A model generated the notes under the pieces. The model searched no databases. It saw only the letters and a list, made by a program, of their open reading frames with translations, and had not been told where the DNA came from. From Paraphoma chrysanthemicola (taxonomy: Eukaryota > Ascomycota > Dothideomycetes > Pleosporales > Phaeosphaeriaceae): a stretch of 64,000 bases of DNA. The position numbers and the translations under genes were made by a program. The DNA is taken from positions 248,001 to 312,000 of the forward strand of contig JAGMWG010000004.1 in the NCBI GenBank assembly GCA_020744225.1, in the 5' to 3' direction. Positions 1-10,811 of the stretch are shown one piece after another. Positions within the stretch are counted from its first letter, which is position 1, and each line of letters begins with the position of its first letter.

Positions 1-1638
1 AAGTACACCATTTCCGACCCAGAAGGTACATTTCTACAGCTCCATGCACCTAGGCATTGATACTAACTTGGTCCAGCCTATCATCAAGTGCTTGTCACTG
101 CTCTGCAGCTAGTACCCAAGGTCCTACAACATCACCTGCCTGTAAAGGAGACTGCTGGTGGAAAGATGTGAGCATTCCCCCCATTGTATCGAGTGAATAC
201 TACTGACATCAACAGTCGTGTGCCAACCGACTCGAAAAAGTTCCGCACGCTCACGCCACTCCTCAAGTCGCACACTGTTTCAATTCAGCACCTGCTCGAG
301 AATCTCTCCGATGCCGCTACGCTCTGCATGACACTCGACTCATTACTGGGCTTGCTTCCATACGTTCTGTCTTTTAAGAAGATTGTTCGTGAGCTCACAA
401 GGGTGGTCGCATCCGTATGGGCAGATTCAGCCAACAACGAGATGACAAGACTTTCCGCGTTTCTTGTCATGCGCAGACTCGTAGTCATCTCCGACCCCAG
501 CATTCGCGAAGCTGTCTTGAAGCAGGCTTACCAAGGTCTAGTGAAAGGCGCAAGAAACACAACCATACATAACATACAAGGGATCAATCTCATGAAGAAT
601 ACAGCTTCTGAGCTTTGGGGCATCGATGCGACTATTGGTTATACCACGGGCTTTGGCTTTATTCGACAGCTCGCCATCCATCTGCGGACCAGCATCACAA
701 ACAAGACCAAAGACTCATACAAGACGGTCTACAACTGGCAATACATCCACTCGTTGGACTTCTGGTCGCGAGTCGTCGCAGCGCATTGCGAATCCCTCCG
801 CGAAGCTGAGGCTGGCAAGCCATCGCCACTGCGACCGCTGATCTACCCTGTTGTGCAACTCACTCTCGGTGCGATGCGGCTAATTCCGACAGCACAGTAC
901 TTCCCCTTGCGCTTCCAACTGATTCGTTCCTTACTGCGCATTTCATCAGCAACAGCCACATATATACCACTGGCACCTGCGCTCATCGAGGTTCTCAATT
1001 CCGCAGAGATGAAGAAGATGCCAAAGCCAAGCACCTTGAAGACGCTCGACTTCAACACTGCGATCCGGGCTACAAAAGCATATCTCCGAACGCGCGTCTA
1101 CCAAGATGGCGTCGGTGAGCAAGTGGCAGAGCTCCTCGGAGAATTCTTCATCCTCTGGACCAAGAACATTGCATTCCCCGAGCTCGCTCTTCCCGTCATC
1201 GTCATGCTCAAGCGCTGGATCAAAGCCATGACCAAGAAGACTGGAGGAAATCGCAACTCGAAAATCAACTCACTTATTGCGCTACTCGTCCAAAAACTTG
1301 AGGCGAATTCTCGGTGGGTAGAAGAAAGACGCGCCAAGGTCGACTTTGCGCCCAACAACCGTGCTGGCGTCGACAATTTCCTCAAAGATGTAGACTGGGA
1401 GAAGACTCCGCTGGGCGCCTACGTCGCTGGGCAAAGGAAGTCGAGAGACCAGAAAGCGAAGATGCTCGAGGAAGCACGAAAGACTGACGACAAGAAGCGT
1501 AAGGAAGCCGAGGTAGCAGATGCCAACGAAGGCGGCGAGGACTTTGATGGTGACTCTGGCGAAGAGGAGGAAGACGCAGAGCTTGATATGGCGAGCGACG
1601 CAGAGCTGGAAGAGGATGACAGCGAAGATGACGAGTAA
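1..1638 (+). CDS. NOC2: Nucleolar complex protein 2 (Noc2), 5' part missing
   Basis: This is the C-terminal part of Noc2, which pairs with Noc1 and then Noc3 to carry pre-60S ribosomal particles through nucleolus and nucleoplasm. The window opens inside the gene. I read exons 1-25, 77-167 and 216-1638, with introns 26-76 (branch TACTAAC) and 168-215. The joined reading frame runs from the KYTISDPE stretch through QHHLPVKETAGGK into IRVPTDSKKFRTLTPLLKSH, which is the expected order for the conserved Noc2 core of alpha-helical repeats. The last ~60 residues are a Lys/Glu/Asp-rich tail with long acidic runs, as usual for nucleolar assembly factors. The apparent ATG-less opening at 184 is intron sequence, not a start. 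Family assignment is confident; the N-terminus lies upstream of the window. Confidence 0.93.
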
Positions 1639-4510
1639 TTGGCAGCAATAATTAGTATATGGGCTGTTTGGAACTTGGTAGACAGGAATCATGCCACATG
1701 GCGTAGACTCGGGCATGGTAAAGTAGTAGGGTCCCTCTTCAATGAATTGAAGTTTCGACATTATCGCATCGCACTTTTCTCAACCGCATCGCAGCTTCCA
1801 AGTGAGATACTTTCACACTACTATGTTTGTTCTAAGTTTTTCGCAAGACCTTGTCCTTCGCATCCAAAGTCTTCGTTTGACCTATGCCTAGCCGTTCCTG
1901 GGGTCCGATCTCCATTGCTTCACGCCATCTGCAACAACGATCGAAATCTCAGTGCCAATCCCCTCCGCTATCCATTTCTCACTATTGTTCCAATAGTCTA
2001 GTATACTAAACTGAGCATCACATTGCGTACCTGCAGCACTGCCTCGTGGGCAGCACACCTTCTCACATTACAATGCGGCAGGATCGCTAAACCCTGGTCT
2101 TGCATGACAGCTGTCATAAGGGCGCCTCCTATTACCCACGATACTAAAAGTGTAGGAACGATTGCGTCGCTTACACAAGAAACGTGGAAACCACGTTCCG
2201 GGCGCGGTACATGGCAGATGGAGGCTGTGTTTCAAGATTCTATCGCGTGGTTGCTGCAGTCTTTCCTGCTGCCGGGTGAAGCGAGCGAATCGTGGTCGAG
2301 TTGCTGCTTACCAAGTGCAGGGCATTGCATACGTTATGCACGGTATATCACTTTTTGGGGCGCACATGACCAAAGGAGTAGGAAAGTGCACACACACACG
2401 GCTAGATGTGTGGGAAAAAGCAATAACGATTGTGGATAGCTGGAGCAAAGAGGAAAGAATTGGGGTGAGCGGCATTGCGACATCTGATACTGGGGTATGG
2501 ATGAGAGACGAATCATGTGCGAGATATGGCTTACAGAGTCCAACGGCGAGGCAGGTTTGGGGGCGAAGCAGATATGACTGTCCATAACGGGTTCTGACAT
2601 AACCATGGGACTCGAAACGGTTTGACGACTACCGCTCATACAGACCGACTACTCTCCTAAAGAGGAAAAAATTGAAAAGTCTTATAGATGGCATTGGCTT
2701 AGCGGCTTCATGCATTAGTGATGTGATGCTAAACTCAGGCGCACTCATGGCGAGAATGTGAGGCGTTCGATAGTTTGTGGTGTGGAGAATGTATTCATAC
2801 CAGCGGAGAGGATATTCTCTACACTACGGATAAGACCTTGTCAAGCGAAAAGAGCTGAAGAAGGAAAAGAGCAGCATTTACTGCGCGTTGACACCTCCGA
2901 TATGACGTCTCGTCCGCTGCACCTACATATCGGCATAGGTGCAGAGCGGCTATGTCCAATTACCAGTAGAGTTTTATCCACATGGCGCATGTGGTAGCCA
3001 AAAGGACTTCAGCGCACTAAGGAATTGGCGCGGAAGCCATGAATAGTTGCGAGGGTCTTCAGGACTACCTCACCGGACATGTTGAGGGGCAGTATAGCCA
3101 ATATGGGGTCCATAGTAGTCAATATTTCGCAAAGGTCACGTGTTGTTGAATGTACCTGAAGAGTTCGCATGTGGCAGCCAACATGTTGGACTCGAAGCAC
3201 TGAGCTCTTGCCTGAGGCCGCGAAATCAACCGCGAACCACCACGCTTGCTTTTCACGATGTGCAACGCGACAGGGTCATTTCTCCGGAGTTCGGCAAGTA
3301 ACGAAGCAGATGAAACAACCCGTCCCTGTTACACACAGGCTTGACATCAGTGGCCACTCACGGTCCAAGCACTACTCTTCTCAACCCGTAGTTTGGGTAA
3401 GGCAACACAGAGCCGCACCTCGCGCTGCCCTCGAGGCTTCCCTTCCTTTGGGTTGGGTACCTCGAGCTAGGGAACCAAGAAGTCGCTATTGATTGGATGT
3501 ATCAGCTGCGTGCAGCCAACACGATGTATTTTGGGTCGTGACCGAGCCGAAAGTGCGGTAGCACTTGCTGAATACTTCTAGGATCCGCACGTGTCTGACA
3601 GGCATACCGGCTAACGCTCATCCCGTCGTTTCAATTAAGACGTGATGAGCGATACGTGCCTGGAAATGGACGATGATCTTGTGTAAGGCGGCTGCATGGA
3701 AGGCGTGGTGGAAGGCTGTCGGGGACTTAGGCGGGGACTAAAGATGGAAGCATGGCGCAGGCTATGGTGTGTGCAGGATGCTTGGTACAGGCTAGCGTGG
3801 CCGGTGCAGGGATTCACTGTGATGGCGTTAGCCATTATTGCTATGTGCTTAGCAAGAGTATCGAACAGTGTTGTGGGTGGGCTTTGCTTGTGGGGTGGAG
3901 GTTGAGGTGGATGGTGGGGGAAAGCGACTGCACCCGCACATGAACGTCAAGACTCTGTGAATGTACCTCGCGCTCGCACCCGGCGGTGCGTTCCTGCCTC
4001 CCGTCTACCAAACTTCCAAGCTGCAGCCGTTCCACCCGTCTCGCGTCGTGGCCTACCAAACCTCACAGAGCTCGACAGGGTTGCGCAATGTGGATCTTAC
4101 TCATCTCATAGAGGCTGACAATGCCCCCTCAGAACCAGCGCGCTCATTGGTCGGCCCCACCCTACTACACTGTGCACAGCTCCAATTCCAACGAACCTGC
4201 ATTTCAGCCCAGCAATTGCATCTGCATATGCAGCGCACAGACAGCTCCCGCACGCGATCACTTACGAGACACGAGAACGTGTCTGCGGGGATCAAGACGG
4301 CTTCCACACTAGAACCACACTAGAAGCAACTTAGAGTGCAGGCATGCTACCGGTGTGGACCGCCCAATCACACAGAGTGCCGTAGACACGGCTGGCCGGG
4401 GATCAAGAGTTGTTAGCAGAAAGTATGCGGTGGCTTGAGGTATGAAGGCTGTGAGACATGCGGGTCGGCCGCTAGACAAGGTATAGACGCAGCATGATAG
4501 TTACCGGCGC
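1639..4510. other. Gene-poor 2.9-kb intergenic stretch
   Basis: No open frame here looks like a real gene: those present are short, overlap on several frames, and lack family motifs or plausible splice chains. A short CA run lies near 2390-2399. I saw no tRNA or 5S gene. It may hold the NOC2 3' UTR, distal regulatory sequence for the AflR-like gene, or decayed sequence. Confidence 0.5.
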
Positions 4511-4567
4511 TGACGTCCTTCGACGATGGCTCGGAAGTGGGTGTCGAGATGTACTTTTCATATATAA
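4511..4567 (+). promoter_or_regulatory. Probable core promoter of the AflR-like gene
   Basis: A CRE-like TGACGTC (4511-4517) and a TATATAA box (4561-4567) stand about 165 and 110 bp before the ATG at 4675. The TATA position argues that transcription starts downstream of the in-frame codon at 4537, so that upstream extension should not be translated. Factor binding at the CRE-like site is inference. Confidence 0.45.
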
Positions 4568-4674
4568 CGACTATGGTACGTCCAGAACAGAAGCAACCAC
4601 CAGGACAAGACAATCCCAGCACAAGAGTCGATCAAGAACTTGCCGATAGCCATCATCGACGCATCACAACCACA

Positions 4675-6153
4675 ATGTCTTTCCCAACACAAACCTCGCA
4701 GTGGCCCACTCAAATACAACTCGATACTCCCACATCATCTCCTACTACCATGTCGACTCCGACCATCAAGTCGCCCACTTCAGCACCTAAATCTTCGTCT
4801 GACAAGGAGCGAAGACCCAAGCTTCGAGCCTCATGCGATGCTTGTGCCGCTTCAAAAGTCAAGTGCAGCAAAGAGCATCCCATTTGCACTCGTTGCTCCG
4901 CAAATGGCTCGCAATGCATCTATGGTGTGTCAAGAAAGCACGGCAAGCCGGGTCGTACCAGGAAGCGGAATCCAGACGGCACTCCATTCATCAAGGGCTC
5001 CAAACAACGCCCGTCGCCGGATGGTAGTGAGTTTGGCAAATTCAGAATTCGCCCTGAGCCTATCCTCCCGTCTCTGTCAGACTTCTCCGACACTGGCTCA
5101 AACTGGTCGTCCAACTGGTCGTCAACGCCCAGCCTCCCCGGCACACCAGACTTTGAGTTTGAAATGACGCCCGAGCCATTCTATATGGACTCGACTGACT
5201 ACCCTTTCATGGACGACATCATGCTCCCAACGACACAACTCGAGGCCGAGCCAATGCAGTCGATTGAGGCTGAACTCACCTTTCGCGATCCGTTCGCAAA
5301 GCGACAATCCGTCCAGCTCGATTTGCCCGACATTCAAGCACTCAAAGACTTCATTGGCGGCGACTCCGTGAACCCCATGGACTACTCCTTCCCCGATACC
5401 AACCTTGATCCCTTCTTTATGTCCACTTCCACATCCATCTCCACATCTACATCCTGCTCATCCCCACTTCAAAGCCCCAAAACCACATCCCACGACCACC
5501 AACAAACACAAACATACAACCCTATGCGCGTCAGCATCTCCCTTCCCACCTCACACTGCTGCTCCACCCTCGCCTACTCCACACTCGAATCCCTGCGCAT
5601 CATCGGCTCCGACGCCTCACCCGCGTATCCAAGCATGGAATGCAAATCCCTCGACAACGTGCTCAGCATCACTCGTCTCGCCGTGCAATCCGTTCTCCAA
5701 CTCCTCGCCTGTCCGTGCAGCGCAGATCCCCATCTCGCCATGCTGTACAGCAGCATCACATCCAAGATCCTGACATGGTACCAAATCGCCGCAGGCGTCA
5801 ACGCTACATCTTCAAGTCTTTCCTCGCCATCGTTGAACTCCTCGCCAACGAGCTCGGGCTTCAATTCGCCTCTCAGTACGCCGTCGAGCGAGCTTTCGAA
5901 TGCGAATTTCCAGTTCCAGGCACTCCAGTTTGGCGTGTATCAGTTTGACGAGGCGGATCAATTGCGCTTGAGGAGGCAGGTTGTGCTCAGGGAGTTGAAG
6001 AATTGCGGGACGTTGGTCGAGGCGTTGGCAAATTGGAGTGGCAGGGGAGAGGAGCAGGGCGAGTTTTTGTATGATGTGTTGGGTGCGTGGTTGAAGAGTG
6101 AGTTGTACAAGACGGTGAGGGAGATTGAGGGAGTGCAAGCGGCAGCGATTTGA
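4675..6153 (+). CDS. AflR-like Zn2Cys6 transcription regulator
   Basis: This intronless 492-residue protein looks like a nuclear DNA-binding regulator of the aflatoxin-regulator (AflR) type. The zinc cluster is at residues 54-81 with spacing C-x2-C-x6-C-x6-C-x2-C-x6-C, followed by a basic stretch (GRTRKR). A long Ser/Thr/Pro-rich middle leads to a C-terminal region with a CCST-x-LAYSTLESL segment and a helix-rich part near residues 330-370 (ITRLAVQSVLQLLACPCS), resembling the AflR family's C-terminal domain. In the family such proteins switch on polyketide clusters such as aflatoxin, sterigmatocystin or dothistromin. Here no polyketide synthase or tailoring gene lies nearby, so the target is unknown. 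The ATG at 4675 is preferred over an earlier non-ATG frame opening because it follows the TATA box. The stop lies 124 bp from the convergent lysyl-tRNA synthetase gene. Confidence 0.82.
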   Translation: MSFPTQTSQWPTQIQLDTPTSSPTTMSTPTIKSPTSAPKSSSDKERRPKLRASCDACAASKVKCSKEHPICTRCSANGSQCIYGVSRKHGKPGRTRKRNPDGTPFIKGSKQRPSPDGSEFGKFRIRPEPILPSLSDFSDTGSNWSSNWSSTPSLPGTPDFEFEMTPEPFYMDSTDYPFMDDIMLPTTQLEAEPMQSIEAELTFRDPFAKRQSVQLDLPDIQALKDFIGGDSVNPMDYSFPDTNLDPFFMSTSTSISTSTSCSSPLQSPKTTSHDHQQTQTYNPMRVSISLPTSHCCSTLAYSTLESLRIIGSDASPAYPSMECKSLDNVLSITRLAVQSVLQLLACPCSADPHLAMLYSSITSKILTWYQIAAGVNATSSSLSSPSLNSSPTSSGFNSPLSTPSSELSNANFQFQALQFGVYQFDEADQLRLRRQVVLRELKNCGTLVEALANWSGRGEEQGEFLYDVLGAWLKSELYKTVREIEGVQAAAI

Positions 6154-6277
6154 TCTAGGATTGTGTGAAGTGGTTATTGATGTATTTAGCGATTGCATTT
6201 GGAGCGATACATTTGTTTGGTTCAATTGCTAGATTTCTGTTTTGTAGTCCATAATATCATAATCATCATGCTCACGT

Positions 6278-8041
6278 TTACTTATGCTTCGCAATGCTGA
6301 CCACGTTCCTCAATGTACCAAAGGGTAGAACATCTGCAATGCGTTTCTTGCTCGCAAACAGCATGACCAGCCTGTCCAGACCGCAGCCCCAGCCACCAGT
6401 AGGCGGCATGCCCCACTCCAAGACCTCAAGATAACTTTCGTCAATGGTTCCCGCGCCCTCGGTGTGAAATTCCAGTTGCTGCATGAACTTTCTGCGCTGC
6501 TCAAACGGCGAATTCTCTTCTTCGTAAGCATTGACATATTCTCGGCCGTTGATGAAGAGCTCTACACGCGAGGCGACGCGCTGATTCGTTGCGGGGTCGA
6601 GGAAGGACTTCGATAATGGTGAGAGTGCCTCAGGATGGTGAGTGATGAAGGTTGGCGCTTTGCATAGCGGTTCGATGTAGAGCTCTGCAAGAGTGTCAAG
6701 AAGTCGCGGTAGTGTCGCGTCGTTCGGTTTCACCAAATTGAGATCATCGAATAGGGCGAGTACATGGTGAGCGGCGTTGGGCGACAAGAGATCTGGTAGC
6801 TTGCGGCCAGTAGCCTCCTCGATGGTGGGGATGAAGGGCAGCCGCGCAAAAGGTGTGGTGAAGTCGATACCTTCGGGGGCATCTAATGTCGGGAAGTACG
6901 TTGACCGCAGCGACTCAACGGCAGTATGGAGTCCGTGGATCAGCTGCTCTGTCCGCGCTATGACATCAGGCAGCGTCGCTCCAACTTCGTAGAATTCGCA
7001 CGTTGAGAATTCGGGGTTGTGTGTCCCATCGATCCCTTCATTTCGGAACGATCGTCCTAGCTCGAAGATTTTGTCTTGCCCACCCACAATTAGGCGCTTC
7101 AAATTGAGCTCGGGTGCTATCCTGAGCTTGATTGGGGTCTGCGACATTTCGTTCGAAACTGTCTCGAAGGGCCGTGCAATTGCGCCTCCAGCGTTCAGAT
7201 CGAACATGGGTGTCTCTACCTCCAAGAAACCGCTTTGTATGAAGTAGGTGCGTATGTAGTCGTAGATGAGTGCTCGAAGCCGGAGGACGTCGCCGGGCTC
7301 ATCGCTTGTGAGAGCGTGGATGTGGGGTCGTCGAGCAAGCGTCTCAGCATTGTCGACTGTCTCGGGAATGTGGTGAAGACATGGCGCAAGGATGTGAGGT
7401 ACTTCGTTCGCAAGCACCGAAAGCTGCCCAGTCGATGTTCTGGTTGGGTGTCCTTTTATAGCTTCGCCAGTCAGCACCACAGCGCTACGTTGGATCGGTT
7501 GCACTCACAAACCCAATCACCTATCCTTGCGATTTTTTTGAAGTTTTTGAACCGATCGTTGAGGTCATGCGGTGTGGTGAGCTTCTTCAGCTCCACCATT
7601 ACCTGCAATCGCTGTGTGTCGCGTTCGATATCCAGGAATAATAGTTTCGAGCTCAGTATTCGTATGGCACGTATCCTGCCTGATGTCGTCAGTGGCAGAA
7701 CAGCGTATGCCGGCAAAACATCACGTACCCAGGACTGTAACCACGTCTGACTTAAGCTCCTGTATAGCGTCATATCTTGCATTGAACTCTCGCAGCGAAA
7801 GCGCAGGAGCATTGGTAGGGTGATGAAGCCGTGGATGATAATCTCCCAGTGGCTTCACCGTCTTCAATTGCTCCAACCGCTTCTGCTTCTCGACATCATA
7901 TGGGCCCGTGTAGTCGTCCGCAACGATAGTCTGTACGAATCGGCGCTGCACAGCGAGGTATGCTCGAGCATGTTCGGGCTTGAGATGTCGAGCGGCTTGT
8001 GTGAGGTACGGTCGGAGAAATGGGAGAGACATTCTGCTCAC
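6278..8041 (-). CDS. MSK1: Mitochondrial lysyl-tRNA synthetase, class II
   Basis: This enzyme charges mitochondrial tRNA(Lys) with lysine. Three exons, 8041-7729, 7679-7509 and 7461-6278, are separated by 49- and 47-bp introns and give 555 residues. The first exon encodes an Arg-rich, acid-poor leader that looks like a mitochondrial presequence. The OB-fold anticodon-binding domain follows (residues ~95-195), restored by the intron joins as GDWVSIKGHPTRTSTGQLS. The class II catalytic core has motif 1 (FLEVETPMF), motif 2 (ELGRSFRNEGIDGTHNPEF) and motif 3 (GCGLDRLVMLF). Length and leader point to the organellar rather than the cytosolic paralogue. It is convergent with the AflR-like gene. Nothing appears broken. 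Confidence 0.93.
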
Positions 8042-8506
8042 GGTGGCTGTGTGACTGGTTAGTCTTGATCAACAGTAGTATATTCGTTCAAAGGAAGCGT
8101 ATGTGCTATATCAGATATGTGCAATGAGTTTGTGAAATCAACCGCCCGAAGGCGTCATTCGCAACGGTTCTATAGTTGTTCATCATGAAAGCGGGCAGCG
8201 CGTGAGGTGGGCTGAGGCGGAGCTCCAGAGGTGTTCCACAGCCGTGAGAATATACACGGTGGTGTGAACGTCCCAATTGCCCTGCGCTGCCCAGGAAAGA
8301 TAGGTTGTTCACTTACCAGCATCATGAAAGCTGTACCCTCCTCTGTTGTGACAGCTTTGCTATCATACCCTAGATTCTAAATCTGACGGGAATTTCGAAA
8401 GCTCACGCACAGGCCTCCCGGCTGTACTTCGGCTGCCGTAGTGCAGCCGAAAGAGCCAGATCACAAAGGCTGCAGCAAAGTCACGTGTCTCACTAGCGTG
8501 CCAAGC
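8042..8506. other. Intergenic, 5' of lysyl-tRNA synthetase
   Basis: This stretch probably holds the lysyl-tRNA synthetase promoter. I see no gene and no clear TATA box. Confidence 0.45.
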
Positions 8507-8580
8507 CCACGACGAGCATATAACCACCACTGCCCCCGTCCCCTACTAAATTTGGCATACTTACCTTCTTGCGATTGCCT
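8507..8580 (+). repeat. Inverted repeat, left arm (74 bp)
   Basis: The reverse complement of this arm matches 8826-8899 at about 70 of 74 positions. Similarity fades but continues weakly for some 20 bp on the loop side. The loop between arms is 245 bp. This arm carries G/C at each interior mismatch. Confidence 0.9.
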
Positions 8581-8720
8581 AGGTCATCATTTAGGTCAAT
8601 CCATTAGGATCTGCTGCATTGCACAGCGCGGACAGGTCTTATTGTGAATCTCCTTCGGGGGCTTCAGCGGGGCAATTTTTGCTGGTCTGCCTTTTGTGGT
8701 TTTCACTTTTCATTGACAAC

Positions 8721-9005
8721 ATGGCCAAAGGCGATGTTTCGAAGAAGAGAATGGAACAATCAACAACCCTTGGAGTCGCGCACACTTTGCATATTCTGCT
8801 CCAGCGTGTATCTGAGGATGAATTCAGACAATCGCAAGAAGGTAAGTATGCCAAATTTAATAGGGGATGGGAGCAGTGGTGGTTATATGCTCGTCGTGGC
8901 GGACACCGAAGGTGGCCCGCCGCTTCGCGGTATTTCGTTCTTCCAGAGACCACGGTTGGGGTGAAATGTAGAACAGGACAATATTGGACCATTAGTTCAT
9001 GCTAA
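8721..9005 (+). CDS. Dubious small ORF overlapping the right repeat arm
   Basis: An ATG at 8721 (context AACATGGCC) opens a 94-codon frame starting MAKGDVSKKRMEQSTTLGVA. A perfect GTAAGT donor lies at 8842 and an in-frame acceptor (TTCCAG) ends at 8945; removing this 104-bp piece gives about 60 residues ending in ISSC. The donor and half of the possible intron fall in the right repeat arm. I do not recognise the protein. It could be a real micro-gene, a decayed gene fragment copied with the repeat, or chance. No domain, signal peptide or membrane segment is visible. Confidence 0.2.
   Translation: MAKGDVSKKRMEQSTTLGVAHTLHILLQRVSEDEFRQSQEGKYAKFNRGWEQWWLYARRGGHRRWPAASRYFVLPETTVGVKCRTGQYWTISSC
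8826..8899 (-). repeat. Inverted repeat, right arm (74 bp)
   Basis: This arm pairs with 8507-8580. The four interior differences are all transitions, and this arm always has the A or T form. The pattern is compatible with repeat-induced point mutation or ordinary deamination, but four sites are too few to decide. The arm contains a GTAAGT splice-donor-like hexamer 16 bp from its start. Confidence 0.9.
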
Positions 9006-9592
9006 AGCCCCTCCGAGTCCTGTAATGATCCATGAGCTTTCTGACAGGGCATTAACAACATTCAGGCGGCTACACCATCCATACAATTCAGCAACCCATA
9101 AAACGCGTATCGCTCCACGAAGCACTTTGCCCATGTAGTAATTTCCAGAAGCTGGAGATATTACCACATGTCCAGCAGGCCGTGCTTGCCATGGAACAAG
9201 CACGGCATCGCACCGCGGCGATTCACTTACCCAGGTAGTACAAACTTCAAGGGGCACAAAACTCGATATTCGTCGCATCACATCCGCAGATAAAGAGTTT
9301 CAGTAAGCAAGTAGGGCATATACCCCAAGTGGGAAATGAATTTTGCTTCGAGTTCGCCGAGGGCGAGTGAAGAGCAAGTATGTCCAGAGAAAGTATGTCA
9401 AGGTACAAATGGATACAGAGCAAAGAAGAACCAAATGCACCGGTGGCATTTTTTAGTGCAAACCTCAGAAGCCAGCCTACCATGAGAAGAGAAGACAACA
9501 GACGTGAGTAGTGGTATCCCTTCCTTTGGCAGCTAACCTGTAGCAAAGGTCATCTTGAAAGATCGACAGGTTATGCCCATCCGCCGGGACTT
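9006..9592. other. Intergenic, nothing recognised
   Basis: Short overlapping frames only, with no motifs. It lies downstream of the beta-helix gene and probably includes its 3' UTR. Confidence 0.45.
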
Positions 9593-10811
9593 TTAGGCAC
9601 AGATGTCACGACCCCCGCTGCCAGTCAGCGTCCACCTGCTGTTGGTAGCACAAGGTGATTCGCGAACGGTTGTACCACTAGGGTTGGTCAGTAAGGTTTT
9701 TGATCGCACGATAGAAGCAGTGTTGACTTACTCTACCCGTAGGGTAATATCCAGATCGCGGGTGTTTGGGAACTCTGTTCGCGCCGACACACGTACTTCG
9801 CCGCCTCCATTGATGGTTCCGCCATTGATCCTGACTAGATTTCATAATTGTGATTAGCACAGTGTCCATACCCCTTTCAGAACTATCAGGTCACATACCA
9901 TTGTAGCAGTTCTCAATGAGGATTGCGTTGTTTCCGTTGTTCGCGAAATCGATATTGTTGATGACAGCAGCACCAGAACGAGACACACAGAAGAATCCGC
10001 GGCCTCCGCCACGCGAACGCACGCGATCGATGAAAATGTTGGTGTTATACGATCCCGATCGCAGTCCGTTCTGGTTTGCAAAGCGCAAGGTGCCGTAGCC
10101 AGTGCCTCTTCCGACGTTTTCGCCCTCAACGTATCCGACCCGTGTGTTCGTTCCGTTTTGGATCAACAGACCAGACTCTCCAACGTTGCGAGCCACTACC
10201 TCCCCGATTTGAAGTCCGTAGATCTTCCAGGTCTCGACACAGTGGCTGCTGGGGCCGTTGCATCTGATCGAGTTCATAACGACATTGTTGTTGGGCGGGT
10301 TATCACGATCGAATCGAATGCCAATACCTCGGGTTACATTGATGACAATGTTGCCCAGGAATAGATCTCGGACGCCATAGTGATGGAGCGCAAAGCCCGA
10401 GGTACCAGTCAGCGTGAGGTAGTTGATCCTGGCTCCCACTGTGTTCTTGGACTCCACATTACCAGTGCCGGACCTAGTGGGCGTTACGTTGAGCACACCA
10501 CAGCTTTCAAATGTCTTGCCGCTGCCGACTGCGATGACTGTAGACCCGATGCTGCCCGAAGAAAGAACAGAGACGCGTTGTCCACTGGTGATGGATCGGA
10601 GAGCCGTATTGATGGCCTGACCAAGGTCCCCGCCGCTATACACGTTGGCGCCACCGGCGCGGGTCACTCTGTATGGGTTAGATCCTGAGACAGTAATATC
10701 GGGGGTGCCAGATCCGCAGGCGGGCAGCTGAACAACTGGAACAGCTGGCGCGGTTGTCTGCGCATTGATAGAGGAGACGAGAGCCAACGTAGTTGCTAGG
10801 CTGATCTTCAT
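9593..10811 (-). CDS. Secreted right-handed beta-helix (pectin-lyase-fold) protein
   Basis: Three exons, 10811-9899, 9834-9732 and 9677-9593, with introns of 64 and 54 bp, encode 366 residues. The start MKISLATTLALVSSINAQ is a classic signal peptide, so the protein is probably secreted. The body has the short repeating beta/Asn/Gly pattern of a parallel beta-helix (for example NNNVVMNSIRCNGPSSHCVE), with paired cysteines likely to form disulphides. The second and third exons finish with a Gly-rich strand and a CATNSRWTLTGSGG end containing cysteines. The fold is shared by pectate and pectin lyases, polygalacturonases and non-catalytic wall proteins. I see no complete catalytic signature of a named family, so the substrate is unknown. 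Plausible roles are cell-wall or plant-polymer interaction; this is inference. Confidence 0.72.

Noticed and set aside
1282..1761. 159-codon minus-strand ORF over NOC2 3' end
   Set aside because: Antisense shadow of the Noc2 coding exon and its acidic-tail repeats.
4537..4674. 46-codon N-terminal extension of the AflR-like protein
   Set aside because: A TATATAA box lies inside it (4561), so transcription likely starts downstream; the ATG at 4675 is a better start.
1639..9592. Secondary-metabolite cluster around the AflR-like gene
   Set aside because: No polyketide synthase, NRPS, P450 or other tailoring gene is within the window near it.
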